64,000 nt of DNA from Prevotella communis (GCF_022024115.1 NZ_CP091792.1:1426001-1490000), one strand, 5' to 3'. Shown: positions 32,383 to 42,686, numbered from the stretch's first letter. The notes: a model not told the origin generated them from the sequence alone. Program-made: numbers and translations.

Positions 32383-33071
32383 AGGATGTGCCCCTGGAAC
32401 TGAAGGGTACCGTGGGTATTGTAAAGAATGATATCCCTGAGGCCGAGATCATCGGTACTGCCGAGAACGAGGCAGCCTACTGGCGCTTGCTGAAACAGCA
32501 GGTTCCTGACTTGGTGCTGCTCGACCTTGGTCTTGGTGGCTCTACGACCGTTGGTGTGGAACTCTGTCGTCAGACCAAGGAGATGCATCCGCAGGTGCGC
32601 GTGCTCATCTTCACAGGCGAGATACTCAATGAGAAACTGTGGGTCGACGTGCTGGATGCAGGTGCCGATGGTATCATCCTGAAGACGGGCGAACTGCTCA
32701 CGCGTAATGATGTGATGGCGGTGATGAATGGCAAGCAACTGGTATTCAACCAGCCCATCCTGCAGAAAATCGTGGAGCGCTTCAAGCGTAGCGTGGGTTC
32801 TGAACTGATGAAGCAGGAGGCGATGGTCAACTACGAGATAGATGAGTACGACGAGCGTCTGCTCCGTCATCTGGCCTTGGGTTACACAAAGGACCAGATA
32901 GCCCAGCTCCGCGGCATGCCTTTTGGCGTGAAGAGTCTGGAGAAACGTCAGAACGAACTGGTACAGAAGCTGTTCCCCGACGGACGTGGCGTCAATGCTA
33001 CGCGTCTGGTGGTACGTGCCATGGAACTGCGTATCATCGATATCGACAACCTGGAAGCGGACGAGGAGTAG
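32355..33071 (+). CDS. Response regulator with LuxR-like HTH
   Basis: The 238-aa protein has an N-terminal receiver (about residues 1-125): [18 protein letters not shown] with the phospho-Asp, and ILKTGE where CheY has its Lys region. The C-terminal helical DNA-binding part (about 165-230, LLRHLALGYTKDQIAQLRGM) resembles LuxR/NarL HTH. It overlaps the sensor kinase by 28 nt, so the two are a cognate pair translated together. Confidence 0.9.
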   Translation: MQNFKVIIVEDVPLELKGTVGIVKNDIPEAEIIGTAENEAAYWRLLKQQVPDLVLLDLGLGGSTTVGVELCRQTKEMHPQVRVLIFTGEILNEKLWVDVLDAGADGIILKTGELLTRNDVMAVMNGKQLVFNQPILQKIVERFKRSVGSELMKQEAMVNYEIDEYDERLLRHLALGYTKDQIAQLRGMPFGVKSLEKRQNELVQKLFPDGRGVNATRLVVRAMELRIIDIDNLEADEE

Positions 33072-33130
33072 TTTCTAATTGATAATTGACAATTGATAAT
33101 TGACAATTTTAAATTTATAATTTATAATTG

Positions 33131-33718
33131 ATGAGATTGAATCGCATCATAGCCCGACTGGTATTGGTTTTGCTGATAGCGCAACTGCTGTTGGTGTTCT
33201 TGTCGTGGCTGTTGTCTGCCACGCTGACCGATGCCGTGCGCCCGTTACTGTCGAGCGAAGGTATCCGCTGGTTCCTGGGACAGTTCTCCGTGATGCTGCT
33301 CAAGCCCCAGCTCATTTGGCTTATCCTGCTGTCGATGGCTGGCGGATGCGTATGGCGCAGCGGCATCTTCCGTCCCTCCCAACTCTCTTTCCGTCGTCAG
33401 TCGGCCCTGAGGGTCTCTTTCCTCGTGCTCATGATGCTGATAACAATAGTAGCACTGCTTGTGATGACGCCACAAGCCGTGCTACTGTCTTCCACCGGTT
33501 TATTATGGCCTTCACCATTCAGTAGGGCACTTGTTCCCATCCTGTCGGCCCTGGCCATCATCACCTCCTCATGTTATGGTCTGCTTTCGCGTACGTTCAC
33601 GTCGATGTATGATGTCTTTGAATCCTTCCGCATCGGACTCCAGCAAGCGGCGCCCCTGCTGATTCTGTATCTCTTCGCCGTAACGTTCTACGAGTCTTGC
33701 CTATACGTGTTCCTTTAA
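33131..33718 (+). CDS. Polytopic membrane protein of unknown function
   Basis: The 195-aa protein has about five hydrophobic helices, including LVLVLLIAQLLLVFLSWLLS, PQLIWLILLSMAGGCVW, VSFLVLMMLITIVALLV and [18 protein letters not shown]. No family is recognised. It may follow the response regulator in the same transcript: the 59-nt gap holds a TAATTGA/ACAATTGA-type repeat. Its end overlaps the convergent uvrA end by 18 nt. Confidence 0.7.
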   Translation: MRLNRIIARLVLVLLIAQLLLVFLSWLLSATLTDAVRPLLSSEGIRWFLGQFSVMLLKPQLIWLILLSMAGGCVWRSGIFRPSQLSFRRQSALRVSFLVLMMLITIVALLVMTPQAVLLSSTGLLWPSPFSRALVPILSALAIITSSCYGLLSRTFTSMYDVFESFRIGLQQAAPLLILYLFAVTFYESCLYVFL

Positions 33719-36571
33719 TTCCTCTTTCAGGAATCTGGGCGTGAAGCCTTTCTTGCTCCTGGCCACCTCCTCGGGTGTGCCCGTGCTCAGCACCGTTCCA
33801 CCTTTTCGTCCGCCTTCCGGTCCCATGTCGATGATATGGTCAGCCTGACAAATCACGTCGAGGTTGTGCTCAATGATGATCACCGTGTTGCCTCTGTCCA
33901 CCAGCTTGTGGATTACCTGCATCAGGATGCGGATATCCTCGAAATGCAGACCCGTGGTGGGCTCATCGAGGATATAGAGTGTCTTTCCCGTATCGCGCTT
34001 CGACAGTTCGGTAGCCAGTTTCACGCGCTGGCTCTCACCGCCTGACAGTGTCGTGGACGACTGTCCCAGTTTGATATAACCCAGTCCCACGTCCTGTATC
34101 GTCTTGATTTTCCTGAGGATATCAGGTACGTTCTCAAAAAACTCCACAGCCTGGTTGATGGTCATATCCAGCACGTCGGCAATCGACTTACCCTTGTAGC
34201 GCACCTCCAGCGTCTCACGGTTATAGCGCTTGCCGTGACACTCCTCGCAAGGCACCTGGATATCCGGCAGGAAGTTCATCTCGATGGTCTTGTAACCGTT
34301 GCCGCCACAGGTCTCGCAGCGTCCGCCTTTCACGTTGAACGAGAAGCGGCCCGGCTTGTAGCCCCTGATCTTGGCCTCGGGCAGGTTTACGAAGAGCGAA
34401 CGGATATCCGAGAAGACACCTGTGTAGGTGGCGGGGTTTGAACGCGGCGTGCGTCCCAGGGGCGACTGATCCACATTCACCACCTTGTCTATATGTTCGA
34501 TGCCTTCTATTGAGTCGTAGGGCATCGGTTTCTTCAATGAGCGATAGAAATGCTGGCTCAGGATGGGTTGCAGCGTCTCGTTGATGAGCGTCGACTTACC
34601 AGAGCCGCTGACGCCTGTCACCACGATGAGTTCTCCCAGGGGGAAGCTGACATCCACATTCTTCAGGTTGTTGCCACGGGCACCCTTGATGAGAAGACTC
34701 TTCCCGTTGCCCTTTCTGCGAGAGCGGGGAGTAGATATCATCTGACCACTTCCCTCCATATCAGCGAGGGGCTGGGGGTGGGGCCTTAAATACTGTGCCG
34801 TCAGCGTGTTGGCTTTCAGCATCTCCTTGGGCGTACCCTGGAATACCACCTCACCACCTTTGCGTCCGGCCTTCGGACCGATATCGATGATATAGTCGGC
34901 CGCCAGCATCATATCCTTGTCGTGCTCCACCACGATGACCGTATTACCCAGGTCGCGCAGTTCCTTCAGCGAACGGATCAGGCGCTCGTTGTCCCTCTGG
35001 TGCAGACCAATCGACGGTTCGTCGAGGATATACAGCACGTTGACCAGTTGCGAACCAATCTGCGTGGCCAGTCGGATGCGCTGGCTCTCACCGCCCGACA
35101 GCGAGGCCGACTGACGGTTCAGCGCCAGATAATCCAGTCCCACGTCCAGGAGGAAATCCAGTCGGGTGCGTATCTCCTTCAGTATCTCTGTGGCAATCTG
35201 CTGTTGCTGTTTGTCCAGGTGCTTCTCGGCTTCATCCAGCCATTCGCGCAGTTCCGCAATATCCATCGACGCCAGTTCCGAGATGTTCTTATCCCAGATA
35301 CGGTAGGAGAGGGCCTCACGGTTCAGTCGCTGTCCGTGACACTCCGGACACTCACATTCCGCCAGGAACTGGTCTGACCATTTCTGACCTGCTGCCGTGT
35401 CGTCGTTCTCCATCGTGTCGCGCAGATATTTGATGATGCCGTCGAAGGCCACGAAGTAATCGCTCGACGTATGAACCAGTTCCTTGGCGATGCGCACATC
35501 CTCCAAGGTGCCATACAGTATCTCGTTCATCGCCTCCTCGGGAATATCCTGAATAGGCGTCTTAGTGTCGCATTCATACTTCTTTAGTATGGCGTCTATC
35601 TGCCAGAAAATCAGTTGGTTCTTGTATTTCCCTAAAGGAATGATTCCACCTTCGTGGATGTTCTGTTTCTTGTTGGGAATCACCTTGTTGAGGTCTATCT
35701 CGTTGATGATGCCCAGACCCTTACAACGCGGACAGGCACCCTGTGGCGAGTTAAACGAGAAGTTGTTGGGTGCGGGGTCGCTATAGGCGATGCCCGACGT
35801 AGGACACATCAGTCGCTTGGAGAAATATTTGACCTCGTTGCTGTCCTTGTCGAGAATCATAATCAGGCCCTCGCCCTGTTTCATGGCCGTCTGGATACTC
35901 TTCTTCAGACGCTCGCTCTCGCCCTCCACCTTCATTTTGTCGATGACCACTTCAATATCATGGTTCTTGTAGCGGTCCACCTTCATGCCTTGCCTGATCT
36001 CCACAATCTCACCATCCACGCGCATGGTCAGGTAGCCCTTGCGGCGCATGGCCTCGAAGAGTTCGCGGTAGTGTCCCTTACGACTCCTTACCAGCGGGGC
36101 CAGGATGAATATCTTGTGTCCTGCATAGTCGCTCTGAATCATCTCCAGCACGCGCTCCTCCGTATATTTCACCATCGGTTCGCCCGTCATGTAGCTATAT
36201 GCCTTGCCCGCGCGTGCAAAGAGCAGTCGCAGGTAGTCGTATATCTCCGTGGTGGTGCCCACCGTAGAGCGCGGGTTCTTGTTTGTGGTCTTCTGTTCGA
36301 TACTGATCACAGGCGACAGACCTGAAATCTTGTCCACATCGGGACGCTCCATTCCGCCCAGGAAGTTGCGCGCATAGGCCGAGAAGGTCTCAATATAGCG
36401 TCGCTGACCCTCGGCAAAAATCGTGTCGAAGGCCAGGGATGATTTTCCGCTGCCACTCAGTCCGGTAATCACGGTCAGCGACTGGCGGGGTATGGTTACA
36501 TCAATGTTCTTGAGGTTGTGCACCCTGGCACCATATACCTCGATATTCCCCTGATTATCAGTTTGTGCCAC
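33701..36571 (-). CDS. uvrA: Excinuclease ABC subunit A
   Basis: This 956-aa damage-recognition ATPase has two P-loops ([12 protein letters not shown] near residue 38, [12 protein letters not shown] near 655). Both signature motifs are present ([24 protein letters not shown]). Zn-finger pairs CPRC and CETC...CEEC are visible. Around residues 596-615, [20 protein letters not shown] does not look like UvrA and resembles the palindromic repeat translated in both DUF3987 proteins. It overlaps the T9SS gene upstream by 14 nt and is cotranscribed with it. Confidence 0.95.
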   Translation of the reverse strand: MAQTDNQGNIEVYGARVHNLKNIDVTIPRQSLTVITGLSGSGKSSLAFDTIFAEGQRRYIETFSAYARNFLGGMERPDVDKISGLSPVISIEQKTTNKNPRSTVGTTTEIYDYLRLLFARAGKAYSYMTGEPMVKYTEERVLEMIQSDYAGHKIFILAPLVRSRKGHYRELFEAMRRKGYLTMRVDGEIVEIRQGMKVDRYKNHDIEVVIDKMKVEGESERLKKSIQTAMKQGEGLIMILDKDSNEVKYFSKRLMCPTSGIAYSDPAPNNFSFNSPQGACPRCKGLGIINEIDLNKVIPNKKQNIHEGGIIPLGKYKNQLIFWQIDAILKKYECDTKTPIQDIPEEAMNEILYGTLEDVRIAKELVHTSSDYFVAFDGIIKYLRDTMENDDTAAGQKWSDQFLAECECPECHGQRLNREALSYRIWDKNISELASMDIAELREWLDEAEKHLDKQQQQIATEILKEIRTRLDFLLDVGLDYLALNRQSASLSGGESQRIRLATQIGSQLVNVLYILDEPSIGLHQRDNERLIRSLKELRDLGNTVIVVEHDKDMMLAADYIIDIGPKAGRKGGEVVFQGTPKEMLKANTLTAQYLRPHPQPLADMEGSGQMISTPRSRRKGNGKSLLIKGARGNNLKNVDVSFPLGELIVVTGVSGSGKSTLINETLQPILSQHFYRSLKKPMPYDSIEGIEHIDKVVNVDQSPLGRTPRSNPATYTGVFSDIRSLFVNLPEAKIRGYKPGRFSFNVKGGRCETCGGNGYKTIEMNFLPDIQVPCEECHGKRYNRETLEVRYKGKSIADVLDMTINQAVEFFENVPDILRKIKTIQDVGLGYIKLGQSSTTLSGGESQRVKLATELSKRDTGKTLYILDEPTTGLHFEDIRILMQVIHKLVDRGNTVIIIEHNLDVICQADHIIDMGPEGGRKGGTVLSTGTPEEVARSKKGFTPRFLKEELKEHV
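34731..34786 (-). repeat. Palindromic repeat remnant inside uvrA
   Basis: Read on the minus strand, CACCCCCAGCCCCTCGCTGA, then GGAGGGAAGTGGTCAGA and ATCTACTCCCC follow the order of the element at 56727-56827. It is shorter in the middle and stays in frame within a linker between UvrA domains. Confidence 0.7.
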
Positions 36572-37259
36572 CCGTGCGTCCTCCTTCTACAAATTTACGT
36601 AACAAGTTCACGTCCTTGCGGATATTATACTCCTTGCCGTCGGCACCGCGGGCCTTGCACAATAGGAAATAGACGCCGTCTTTCACGTCCTTTCCCTTGT
36701 ATTTGCCGTCCCATCCGCCGTCGGGATCGGTCCAGTCATACAGTTTCTGTCCCCACCTATTAATGATATAGGCATGGAAACTCACCAGACTCTTATGCCT
36801 TTTGGCCTTGAAGATATTGTTGAGCTCGTCGCCGTTGTTGGGCGAGAAGGCATTGGGAAACTCCAGGTAACTGTCGGCTATGAACACCGTGATTGTCTCG
36901 TCGTCCAACTGGGTGCCCTCGCTGTCCAGGATGGTTTTCAGAATGATGGTGTACGAGCCCGACTCCGTAAACGTGTACTGTGTCTCTTCCTCGTAGCGCA
37001 CAAAGAGTTCCTTGTTGCCGCCCTCCGTGCCGTCTTTCTTGTAGAAATGCCATTCATACGACGGGGTCAGGTCGCCCATGTCCGATGGGTTGGCGTGGAA
37101 TGTCACGTCCACCGGCGCCTGTCCGTCCTCGATGCACAGTGTGTCGTGCGGATTACCATCCTTGTCAATATATGTCAGGGTGGGGGAAACCTTCTGAGCC
37201 CCAACATTCAGGGCCGTTAAAATGAAGGCGGCTATCAGCCATATCAAGTTCTTTTTCAT
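36558..37259 (-). CDS. Secreted protein with gliding-motility-type (T9SS type B) C-terminal domain
   Basis: The 233-aa protein starts with a signal peptide (MKKNLIWLIAAFILTALNVG). A beta-rich PKD-like middle part follows (about residues 25-130). It ends in the type B T9SS sorting domain: LEFPNAFSPNNGDELNN, FHAYIINRWGQKLYDW and WDGKYKGKDVKDGVYF. Such proteins pass the outer membrane through the type IX system. The product is small for the group. The promoter lies at 37280-37287 on the minus strand, divergent from the LysM gene. Confidence 0.88.
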   Translation of the reverse strand: MKKNLIWLIAAFILTALNVGAQKVSPTLTYIDKDGNPHDTLCIEDGQAPVDVTFHANPSDMGDLTPSYEWHFYKKDGTEGGNKELFVRYEEETQYTFTESGSYTIILKTILDSEGTQLDDETITVFIADSYLEFPNAFSPNNGDELNNIFKAKRHKSLVSFHAYIINRWGQKLYDWTDPDGGWDGKYKGKDVKDGVYFLLCKARGADGKEYNIRKDVNLLRKFVEGGRTGGTN

Positions 37260-37279
37260 AATTCTTCTTGTTTTGGTTG

Positions 37280-37308
37280 CAAAGTTACGAAATAATTTTG
37301 TACTTTTG
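37280..37308. promoter_or_regulatory. Divergent promoters of the T9SS and LysM genes
   Basis: Minus-strand TAACTTTG (37280-37287) and plus-strand TACTTTTG (37301-37308) lie back to back with 13 bp between them. Confidence 0.75.
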
Positions 37309-37335
37309 TATCCGAAAACTGAAAAATAGAGTATT

Positions 37336-38676
37336 ATGAAGAGTTTATTAAGATATTTTCTGATATTCGTTTTGTTTGTCTCGTACTCGTATGTGTCTGT
37401 GGCTCAGTCCGTTCGCACGCATAAGGTAGCGAAGAAAGAGACCATGTACGGCATCTCGAAAATGTACGGCATCACCGTCGAACAACTGGTGCAGGCTAAT
37501 CCTGGCATGGAAGAGCCCGGCTATAAGTTGAAGAAAGGCTCCATCATCAATATCCCCTCGGCCGACGGACAGAAGGTAGCGACTCTGGCAGTCCAGCAGA
37601 ATCCGGATGCCGATGTGCGTCAGCGTGCCATCCGCGTGGGTGTGATGCTGCCTCTTCATCAGGTCAACAACGACGGCAGGCGCATGGTGGAGTATTACCG
37701 CGGTCTGCTCATGGCTTGCGACTCGCTGAAGAAAGAAGGTATCTCTGTGGATATCCACGCATGGAACCTGCCCGAGAATGGCGATGTGAAGCCCATTCTG
37801 GCAGATCCTGCCGCCGCCCGTTGCGACATCATCTTCGGTCCGCTGTATTCACGCTTTGTCAGTCAGCTGTCTGAGTTTACGGAGAAGCACCACAGTCTGC
37901 TGGTGATACCTTTCTCTATCCATGCCCCCGAGCTCTATACCAACCGCGGCCTGTTCCAGGTGTACCAGTCGCCCAATGACCAGACTGAGAGCACTGCACG
38001 CCGCTGTGCCCAGTTCTTCAAGGGCTATCATCCTGTGATTATCGACTGTGGCGACACTACCAGCACGAAGGGCAGTTTCACGTCTACCTACCGCCGTCAG
38101 CTGGAGATTGCCGACGTGCCCTATAGCATCACCAACCTGAAGTCGAGCGATGCCAATTTCGCCAAGGCTTTCGTCAAGGACCAGCCCAACCTGGTGATTC
38201 TCAATACGGCCCGTTCACGCGAACTGCTTGCTGCCTTCGGCCGTCTCGGTGAGATCAAGATCAATAATCCCGGCATCCAGATTTCCATGTTCGGCTACAC
38301 GGAGTGGATGATGTACGCCCATTATCAGCAGGATAATTTCCATAAGTACAACGTCTATATCCCTGCACCTTTCTATACCAACCTGCAGTCGCCCCTGGTG
38401 CAGCGCCAGCAGTCCCTCTACCGTCAGAATTTCCGCGAGGATATGATGTCGGCTCTGCCGCGTTTTGCCCTCACAGGCTTCGACCATGCGCTGTTCTTCC
38501 TGCGTGGCCTGCACAAGTACGGTATGACCTTCGACGGTGCAGCCGGCCGTTTCGGCTATCAGCCCCTGCAGACGCCGCTGAAGTTTGAGCGTATGGGTAA
38601 TGGCGGACTGCAGAACCGTGCCTTTATGTTCGTGCATTATAAGGACGACCGTACCATAGAAACAGTCAACTACTAA
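37336..38676 (+). CDS. LysM protein with periplasmic-binding-like domain
   Basis: The 446-aa protein has a signal peptide (LRYFLIFVLFVSYSYVSVA) and one LysM domain (about residues 28-75: HKVAKKETMYGISKMYGITV, ANPGM). A type 1 periplasmic-binding-like region follows (about 95-440), as in Bacteroidetes LysM/amino-acid-receptor fusions. LysM anchors to peptidoglycan. The ligand is unknown. Its stop codon is adjacent to the ATG of the outer-membrane barrel gene (zero gap), implying joint expression. Confidence 0.85.
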   Translation: MKSLLRYFLIFVLFVSYSYVSVAQSVRTHKVAKKETMYGISKMYGITVEQLVQANPGMEEPGYKLKKGSIINIPSADGQKVATLAVQQNPDADVRQRAIRVGVMLPLHQVNNDGRRMVEYYRGLLMACDSLKKEGISVDIHAWNLPENGDVKPILADPAAARCDIIFGPLYSRFVSQLSEFTEKHHSLLVIPFSIHAPELYTNRGLFQVYQSPNDQTESTARRCAQFFKGYHPVIIDCGDTTSTKGSFTSTYRRQLEIADVPYSITNLKSSDANFAKAFVKDQPNLVILNTARSRELLAAFGRLGEIKINNPGIQISMFGYTEWMMYAHYQQDNFHKYNVYIPAPFYTNLQSPLVQRQQSLYRQNFREDMMSALPRFALTGFDHALFFLRGLHKYGMTFDGAAGRFGYQPLQTPLKFERMGNGGLQNRAFMFVHYKDDRTIETVNY

Positions 38677-39456
38677 ATGGTGAAGATGAGAAGACTGTTT
38701 TTATCCTTTCTCCTGCCATTCGTGGGTATCGCAATGGCAGTAGCCCAGGTGGGCCAGCATCGTAGTGATTTCTCTGTCGGTTTCAATGGCGGCATGATGT
38801 TCAGTAATGTGGGCTTCATGCCCGAGGTGCCTCAGGATATGCATCAGGGCCTCACCGGCGGTTTCTCCTTGCGCTATACGTCCGAGAAATATTTCAATAG
38901 TATCTGTGCCATCGTGGCCGAGGTCAACTATGCCCAGGTGGGTTGGAAGGAGCGCATTCTGACGCCCAACGATGAGCCGGTCATCAATGCCACCACAGGT
39001 CAGGCTGAGAGTTACCAGCGCGACATGACGTATCTTCAGGTTCCCGTTCTGGCCCGTATGGGGTGGGGACGTGAGCGCCGCGGTGTGCAGTTCTTTGTGC
39101 AAGCAGGTCCGCAGGTGGGCTTTTTCCTCAACGAGAAGACACAGATGAATTTTCCCTGGGACTCCCGTACTCCTGTCTATTCCGACGGTTCAGGACGTAC
39201 CTCGTCTGTCATTGCGCAGGACACGATGTCCGTACAGCGCAAGGTCGACTATGGTATTGCTGCGGGCCTGGGACTGGAGTTCTCGCTTAAGAATGTGGGC
39301 CATTTCCTCGTTGAGGGCCGTTACTACTACGGACTGGGCGATATCTTCCGCAACTCCAAGCGCGACTATTTCGGGCGTTCCAACCTGAATAATATCTGCG
39401 TCAAACTGACTTATCTATTTGATATCACAAAAACCAAAAATTCTAATATTAAGTAA
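38677..39456 (+). CDS. PorT-family outer membrane beta-barrel protein
   Basis: The 259-aa protein has a signal peptide (LFLSFLLPFVGIAMAVAQ) and a barrel pattern starting FSVGFNGGMMFSNVGF. Alternating strands end with KLTYLFDI. The order and size match PorT/outer-membrane-beta-barrel family proteins. The ATG directly follows the LysM gene stop. ATG 38686 is an alternative start closer to the signal peptide. Confidence 0.85.
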   Translation: MVKMRRLFLSFLLPFVGIAMAVAQVGQHRSDFSVGFNGGMMFSNVGFMPEVPQDMHQGLTGGFSLRYTSEKYFNSICAIVAEVNYAQVGWKERILTPNDEPVINATTGQAESYQRDMTYLQVPVLARMGWGRERRGVQFFVQAGPQVGFFLNEKTQMNFPWDSRTPVYSDGSGRTSSVIAQDTMSVQRKVDYGIAAGLGLEFSLKNVGHFLVEGRYYYGLGDIFRNSKRDYFGRSNLNNICVKLTYLFDITKTKNSNIK

Positions 39457-39464
39457 ATTAAATT

Positions 39465-40994
39465 ATGTTCGAAAATCAACCGAAAGGACTTTATGCGTTG
39501 GCTCTGGCCAACACTGGCGAACGCTTCGGCTACTACACAATGTTGGCCGTCTTCGCGCTTTTCTTGCGTGCTAACTATGGACTGGATGCTGCTTGGGCTG
39601 GCGAAATCTACAGCGATTTCCTCATGCTCGTTTATTTCCTGCCTATCGTAGGCGGATGGCTGGCAGATAAGTTCGGCTTCGGCCGTATGGTTACCACGGG
39701 TATCATCATCATGTTTGCCGGCTACCTGCTGCTGTCTGTGCCCCTTGGAGGCGACACCGTGGCTTTGGTGGTGATGCTGGCTGCCCTGCTGCTCATCGGA
39801 CTGGGTACTGGTCTGTTTAAGGGCAACCTGCAGGTGATGGTAGGTGACCTCTACAATGATTCCCGCTATGCTGCCCAGCGCGACTCAGGTTTCTCTATCT
39901 TCTACATGGCCATCAATATCGGTGCGCTCTTCGCTCCTACGGCTGCCGTGAAGATCATGGAGTGGTCTCAGAAGAATCTGGGTACCTCGGTCAATGACTC
40001 TTACCACTTCGCTTTTGCCGTGGCTTGTGCGTCGCTCATCCTGTCTATCGCCATCTACTACATCTTCCGCAACACCTTCCGTCATGTGGAGGGTGGCTCT
40101 GGCAAGAAGGGCGAACAGACGCAGGTAGAGGAACTCTCCAAGGAGGATACCAAGGCGCGTATCATCGCCCTCTGTCTGGTATTCGCCGTGGTAATCTTCT
40201 TCTGGATGGCCTTCCACCAGAATGGTCTGTCGCTGACCTATTTCGCTGACGAGTTCACCTCTCAGACTTCTACTGGCGTTGAGGGTATGGCCTTCGACGT
40301 ATGGAACCTCGTAGCCCTGATCTTCATCGTCTATGCCGGTTTCTCTCTGTTCCAGAGCAAGACAACCAAGGCTCGCAGCATCTCTGCCGCTGTCATCGCC
40401 CTGGCTCTGTGCTTCCTCTTCTTCCAGTACGACCGCAACTCTGGCGAGATCGTGGCTGTTTCAGCTCCTATCTTCCAGCAGTTCAACCCCTTCTATGTAG
40501 TAGCCCTGACTCCTGTCAGCCTGGCTATCTTCGGTGCCCTGTCTAAGCATGGCAAGGAGCCCTCTGCTCCCCGTAAGATTGCCTACGGTATGGTGGTGGC
40601 TGGTCTGGCCTACTGCTTGATGGCTGTGGCTTCTTTCGGACTGCCCATGCCTCAGGTTGAGACTGGTGCCGACGGCGAGTCTGTTGCTGTTCATGTGGCT
40701 GATGTCACACCTCAGTTGCTGATCTATACCTACCTCATCCTGACCTTCGCCGAGTTGCTGCTGTCGCCAATGGGTATCTCATTCGTATCCAAGGTGGCTC
40801 CTCCAAAGTATAAGGGTCTGATGATGGGTGGCTGGTTTGTGGCTACTGCTATCGGTAACAAGTTGGTAGGCGTTGGCGGCTACCTCTGGGGCAATATCCC
40901 CTTGTGGGCTGTATGGAGCGTGTTCATCGCCCTCTGCGTCGTATCAGCTATATTTATGTTCTCTATCATGAAACGTCTGGAGAAGGTCTGCTAA
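39465..40994 (+). CDS. POT-family proton-coupled oligopeptide transporter
   Basis: The 509-aa protein has about 14 TM helices. The POT start NTGERFGYYTMLAVFALFL carries the ExxER-like region. FFWMAFHQNGLSLTYFADEF and a C-terminal FAELLLSPMGISFVSKVAP match the PTR2 signature regions. It imports di- and tripeptides with protons. It lies 8 nt after the barrel gene and 4 nt before the nuclease, in one probable operon. Confidence 0.92.
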   Translation: MFENQPKGLYALALANTGERFGYYTMLAVFALFLRANYGLDAAWAGEIYSDFLMLVYFLPIVGGWLADKFGFGRMVTTGIIIMFAGYLLLSVPLGGDTVALVVMLAALLLIGLGTGLFKGNLQVMVGDLYNDSRYAAQRDSGFSIFYMAINIGALFAPTAAVKIMEWSQKNLGTSVNDSYHFAFAVACASLILSIAIYYIFRNTFRHVEGGSGKKGEQTQVEELSKEDTKARIIALCLVFAVVIFFWMAFHQNGLSLTYFADEFTSQTSTGVEGMAFDVWNLVALIFIVYAGFSLFQSKTTKARSISAAVIALALCFLFFQYDRNSGEIVAVSAPIFQQFNPFYVVALTPVSLAIFGALSKHGKEPSAPRKIAYGMVVAGLAYCLMAVASFGLPMPQVETGADGESVAVHVADVTPQLLIYTYLILTFAELLLSPMGISFVSKVAPPKYKGLMMGGWFVATAIGNKLVGVGGYLWGNIPLWAVWSVFIALCVVSAIFMFSIMKRLEKVC

Positions 40995-40998
40995 TCCT

Positions 40999-41931
40999 AT
41001 GTTCCTAACCTTACTGCTGTCCTCCTTTCTTACGCTTGTGGAGTTGAACTGCGAAAACCTGTTCGACACCCGCCACGACGTAGGAAAGGAGGACACAGAG
41101 TTCCTGCCCGACGGCTCTCACGAATGGACAATCCAGCGCTATTGGGCCAAACAGAACCGCATAGGTCAGGAAATCCTCTCTTGTACGTCTTATAGGGAGG
41201 AGCTTCCCGACCTTGTTGCATTGATAGAGGTTGAGAATGATGCCGTGCTCACGGACCTTACGGAACATTCGCTGCTGAAGCGTGCCGGTTACCGGTACCT
41301 GATGACTGAGTCGCCCGACAGACGTGGCATTGATGTGGCGCTGCTCTATCATCACCGCCGCTTTCGTCTCATCTGCTACGACTATCTGGAGGTGCCGCCC
41401 CTGCCTGGCATGCGCCCCACGCGCGATATCCTCTATGTACAGGGCCGCCGTCCGTCTGGCGACACGCTCCATGTCTTCGTGGTCCACAGTCCCAGCCGTC
41501 TTGGTGGCGAGCGCCAATCACTTCCTAACCGCCATCAGGTGGTCGTCCAACTGCAGCAGCGTCTCGCTGAGCTTGGTCCCTCCGCCCATGTCATCATCAC
41601 CGGCGACTTCAACGACTATGCCGACAGTCCCGCCCTCCTGGAGCTCTACGCCCTCGGTCTGCACAATGCCACCAGCAGTGCCCGTGGTATTCACGGCGAA
41701 GCCCACGGCACCTACCGCTTTCGTGGCGAGTGGCATTCCCTCGACCACGTCCTCGTATCACCTCTTTTATATAATAGGGTAGACACCGCCTATATCAACG
41801 ATGCCTCCTTCCTCCTTGAAGACGAGCCCCAGTATGGCGGCAAGCGCCCCTTCCGCACCTTCCAGATCAACCACTACCGTCCCGGCTTCAGTGACCACCT
41901 CCCGCTGGTGGTGCGGTTCAAGGATATATAA
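40999..41931 (+). CDS. Endonuclease/exonuclease/phosphatase family protein
   Basis: The 310-aa protein has a short hydrophobic start and the EEP metal-site motifs: ELNCENLFDT, LVALIEVEND, VIITGDFNDY and SDHLPLVVRF near the end. The His/Asp pair for DNase I-like catalysis is kept. The substrate may be nucleic acid or a phosphoester. A weak N-terminal signal (MFLTLLLSSFLTLV) suggests export. Confidence 0.88.
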   Translation: MFLTLLLSSFLTLVELNCENLFDTRHDVGKEDTEFLPDGSHEWTIQRYWAKQNRIGQEILSCTSYREELPDLVALIEVENDAVLTDLTEHSLLKRAGYRYLMTESPDRRGIDVALLYHHRRFRLICYDYLEVPPLPGMRPTRDILYVQGRRPSGDTLHVFVVHSPSRLGGERQSLPNRHQVVVQLQQRLAELGPSAHVIITGDFNDYADSPALLELYALGLHNATSSARGIHGEAHGTYRFRGEWHSLDHVLVSPLLYNRVDTAYINDASFLLEDEPQYGGKRPFRTFQINHYRPGFSDHLPLVVRFKDI

Positions 41932-41954
41932 TCTAAAGGCTCCCGAAGCACATA

Positions 41955-42686
41955 CTACTCAACGACAACCATCCTCATTTCGATATCGTCTAAGGGACGG
42001 TCGGCGCGGCCTGTGGCGGTGCCTTGAATCATCTCTACAACATCGAGCCCTTCTTCTACCTCACCAAAGACGGTGTATTGGCCGTCGAGATGGGGCGTGC
42101 CACCCAGGGTGGAGTAGAGCTGAAGCTGCTCTTCGGTGAGACCGTCCTTGCCCACCTTGCTCTCGGCTTCTGCTACGAGTTTGTCCTGCAGCTCCTGCAG
42201 ACCGGCACGGTTTCTGTCGCGGCGCATCTGCATAATCTCGTCCTTGTGAGCAGCGGCAAGGGCATTGAAGGCAGACTGCACCTTCTGCATCCTGAGCTGC
42301 TTGGAGAACTGGCGTAGCTGGCCCTCGTTGTAGATGTCGCCCCAGACGATATAGAACTGTGAACCGCTGCTGCGGCGCTCTGGGTTTACCTCGTCACCCT
42401 GACGGGCTGCTGCAAGGGCACCGCGCTTATGGAAGATGTCGGACTTGATCTCGGCCTCAAGGGTATAGTCGGGACCGCCCACGCCCAGCATCTTGCCAGC
42501 AGGGGCACCTTTTGAGTCGGGGTCGCCGCCCTGAATCATGAAACCTTTAATGACACGATGGAACAGGGTGCCATCATAATAGCCCTCCCTGGCCAGTTTC
42601 AGGAAATTGTCACGGTGGATAGGAGTCTCGTCGTAAAGGCGTACGGTGATGTCGCCCAACATGGTTTGAATCTTTACTTTTGACAT
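41955..42686 (-). CDS. Cyclophilin-type peptidyl-prolyl isomerase with charged insertion
   Basis: The 243-aa protein has core motifs FHRVIKGFMIQGGDP, SSGSQFYIV and LDGQYTVFGEV, as in cytoplasmic cyclophilin B-like enzymes. Between them lies a charged helical insertion of about 60 residues (QLRMQKVQSAFNALAAAHKD), seen in Bacteroidetes members. It has no signal peptide. The promoter is TACCTTTG on the minus strand at 42707-42714. The sRNA candidate at 42791 points into it. Confidence 0.93.
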   Translation of the reverse strand: MSKVKIQTMLGDITVRLYDETPIHRDNFLKLAREGYYDGTLFHRVIKGFMIQGGDPDSKGAPAGKMLGVGGPDYTLEAEIKSDIFHKRGALAAARQGDEVNPERRSSGSQFYIVWGDIYNEGQLRQFSKQLRMQKVQSAFNALAAAHKDEIMQMRRDRNRAGLQELQDKLVAEAESKVGKDGLTEEQLQLYSTLGGTPHLDGQYTVFGEVEEGLDVVEMIQGTATGRADRPLDDIEMRMVVVE

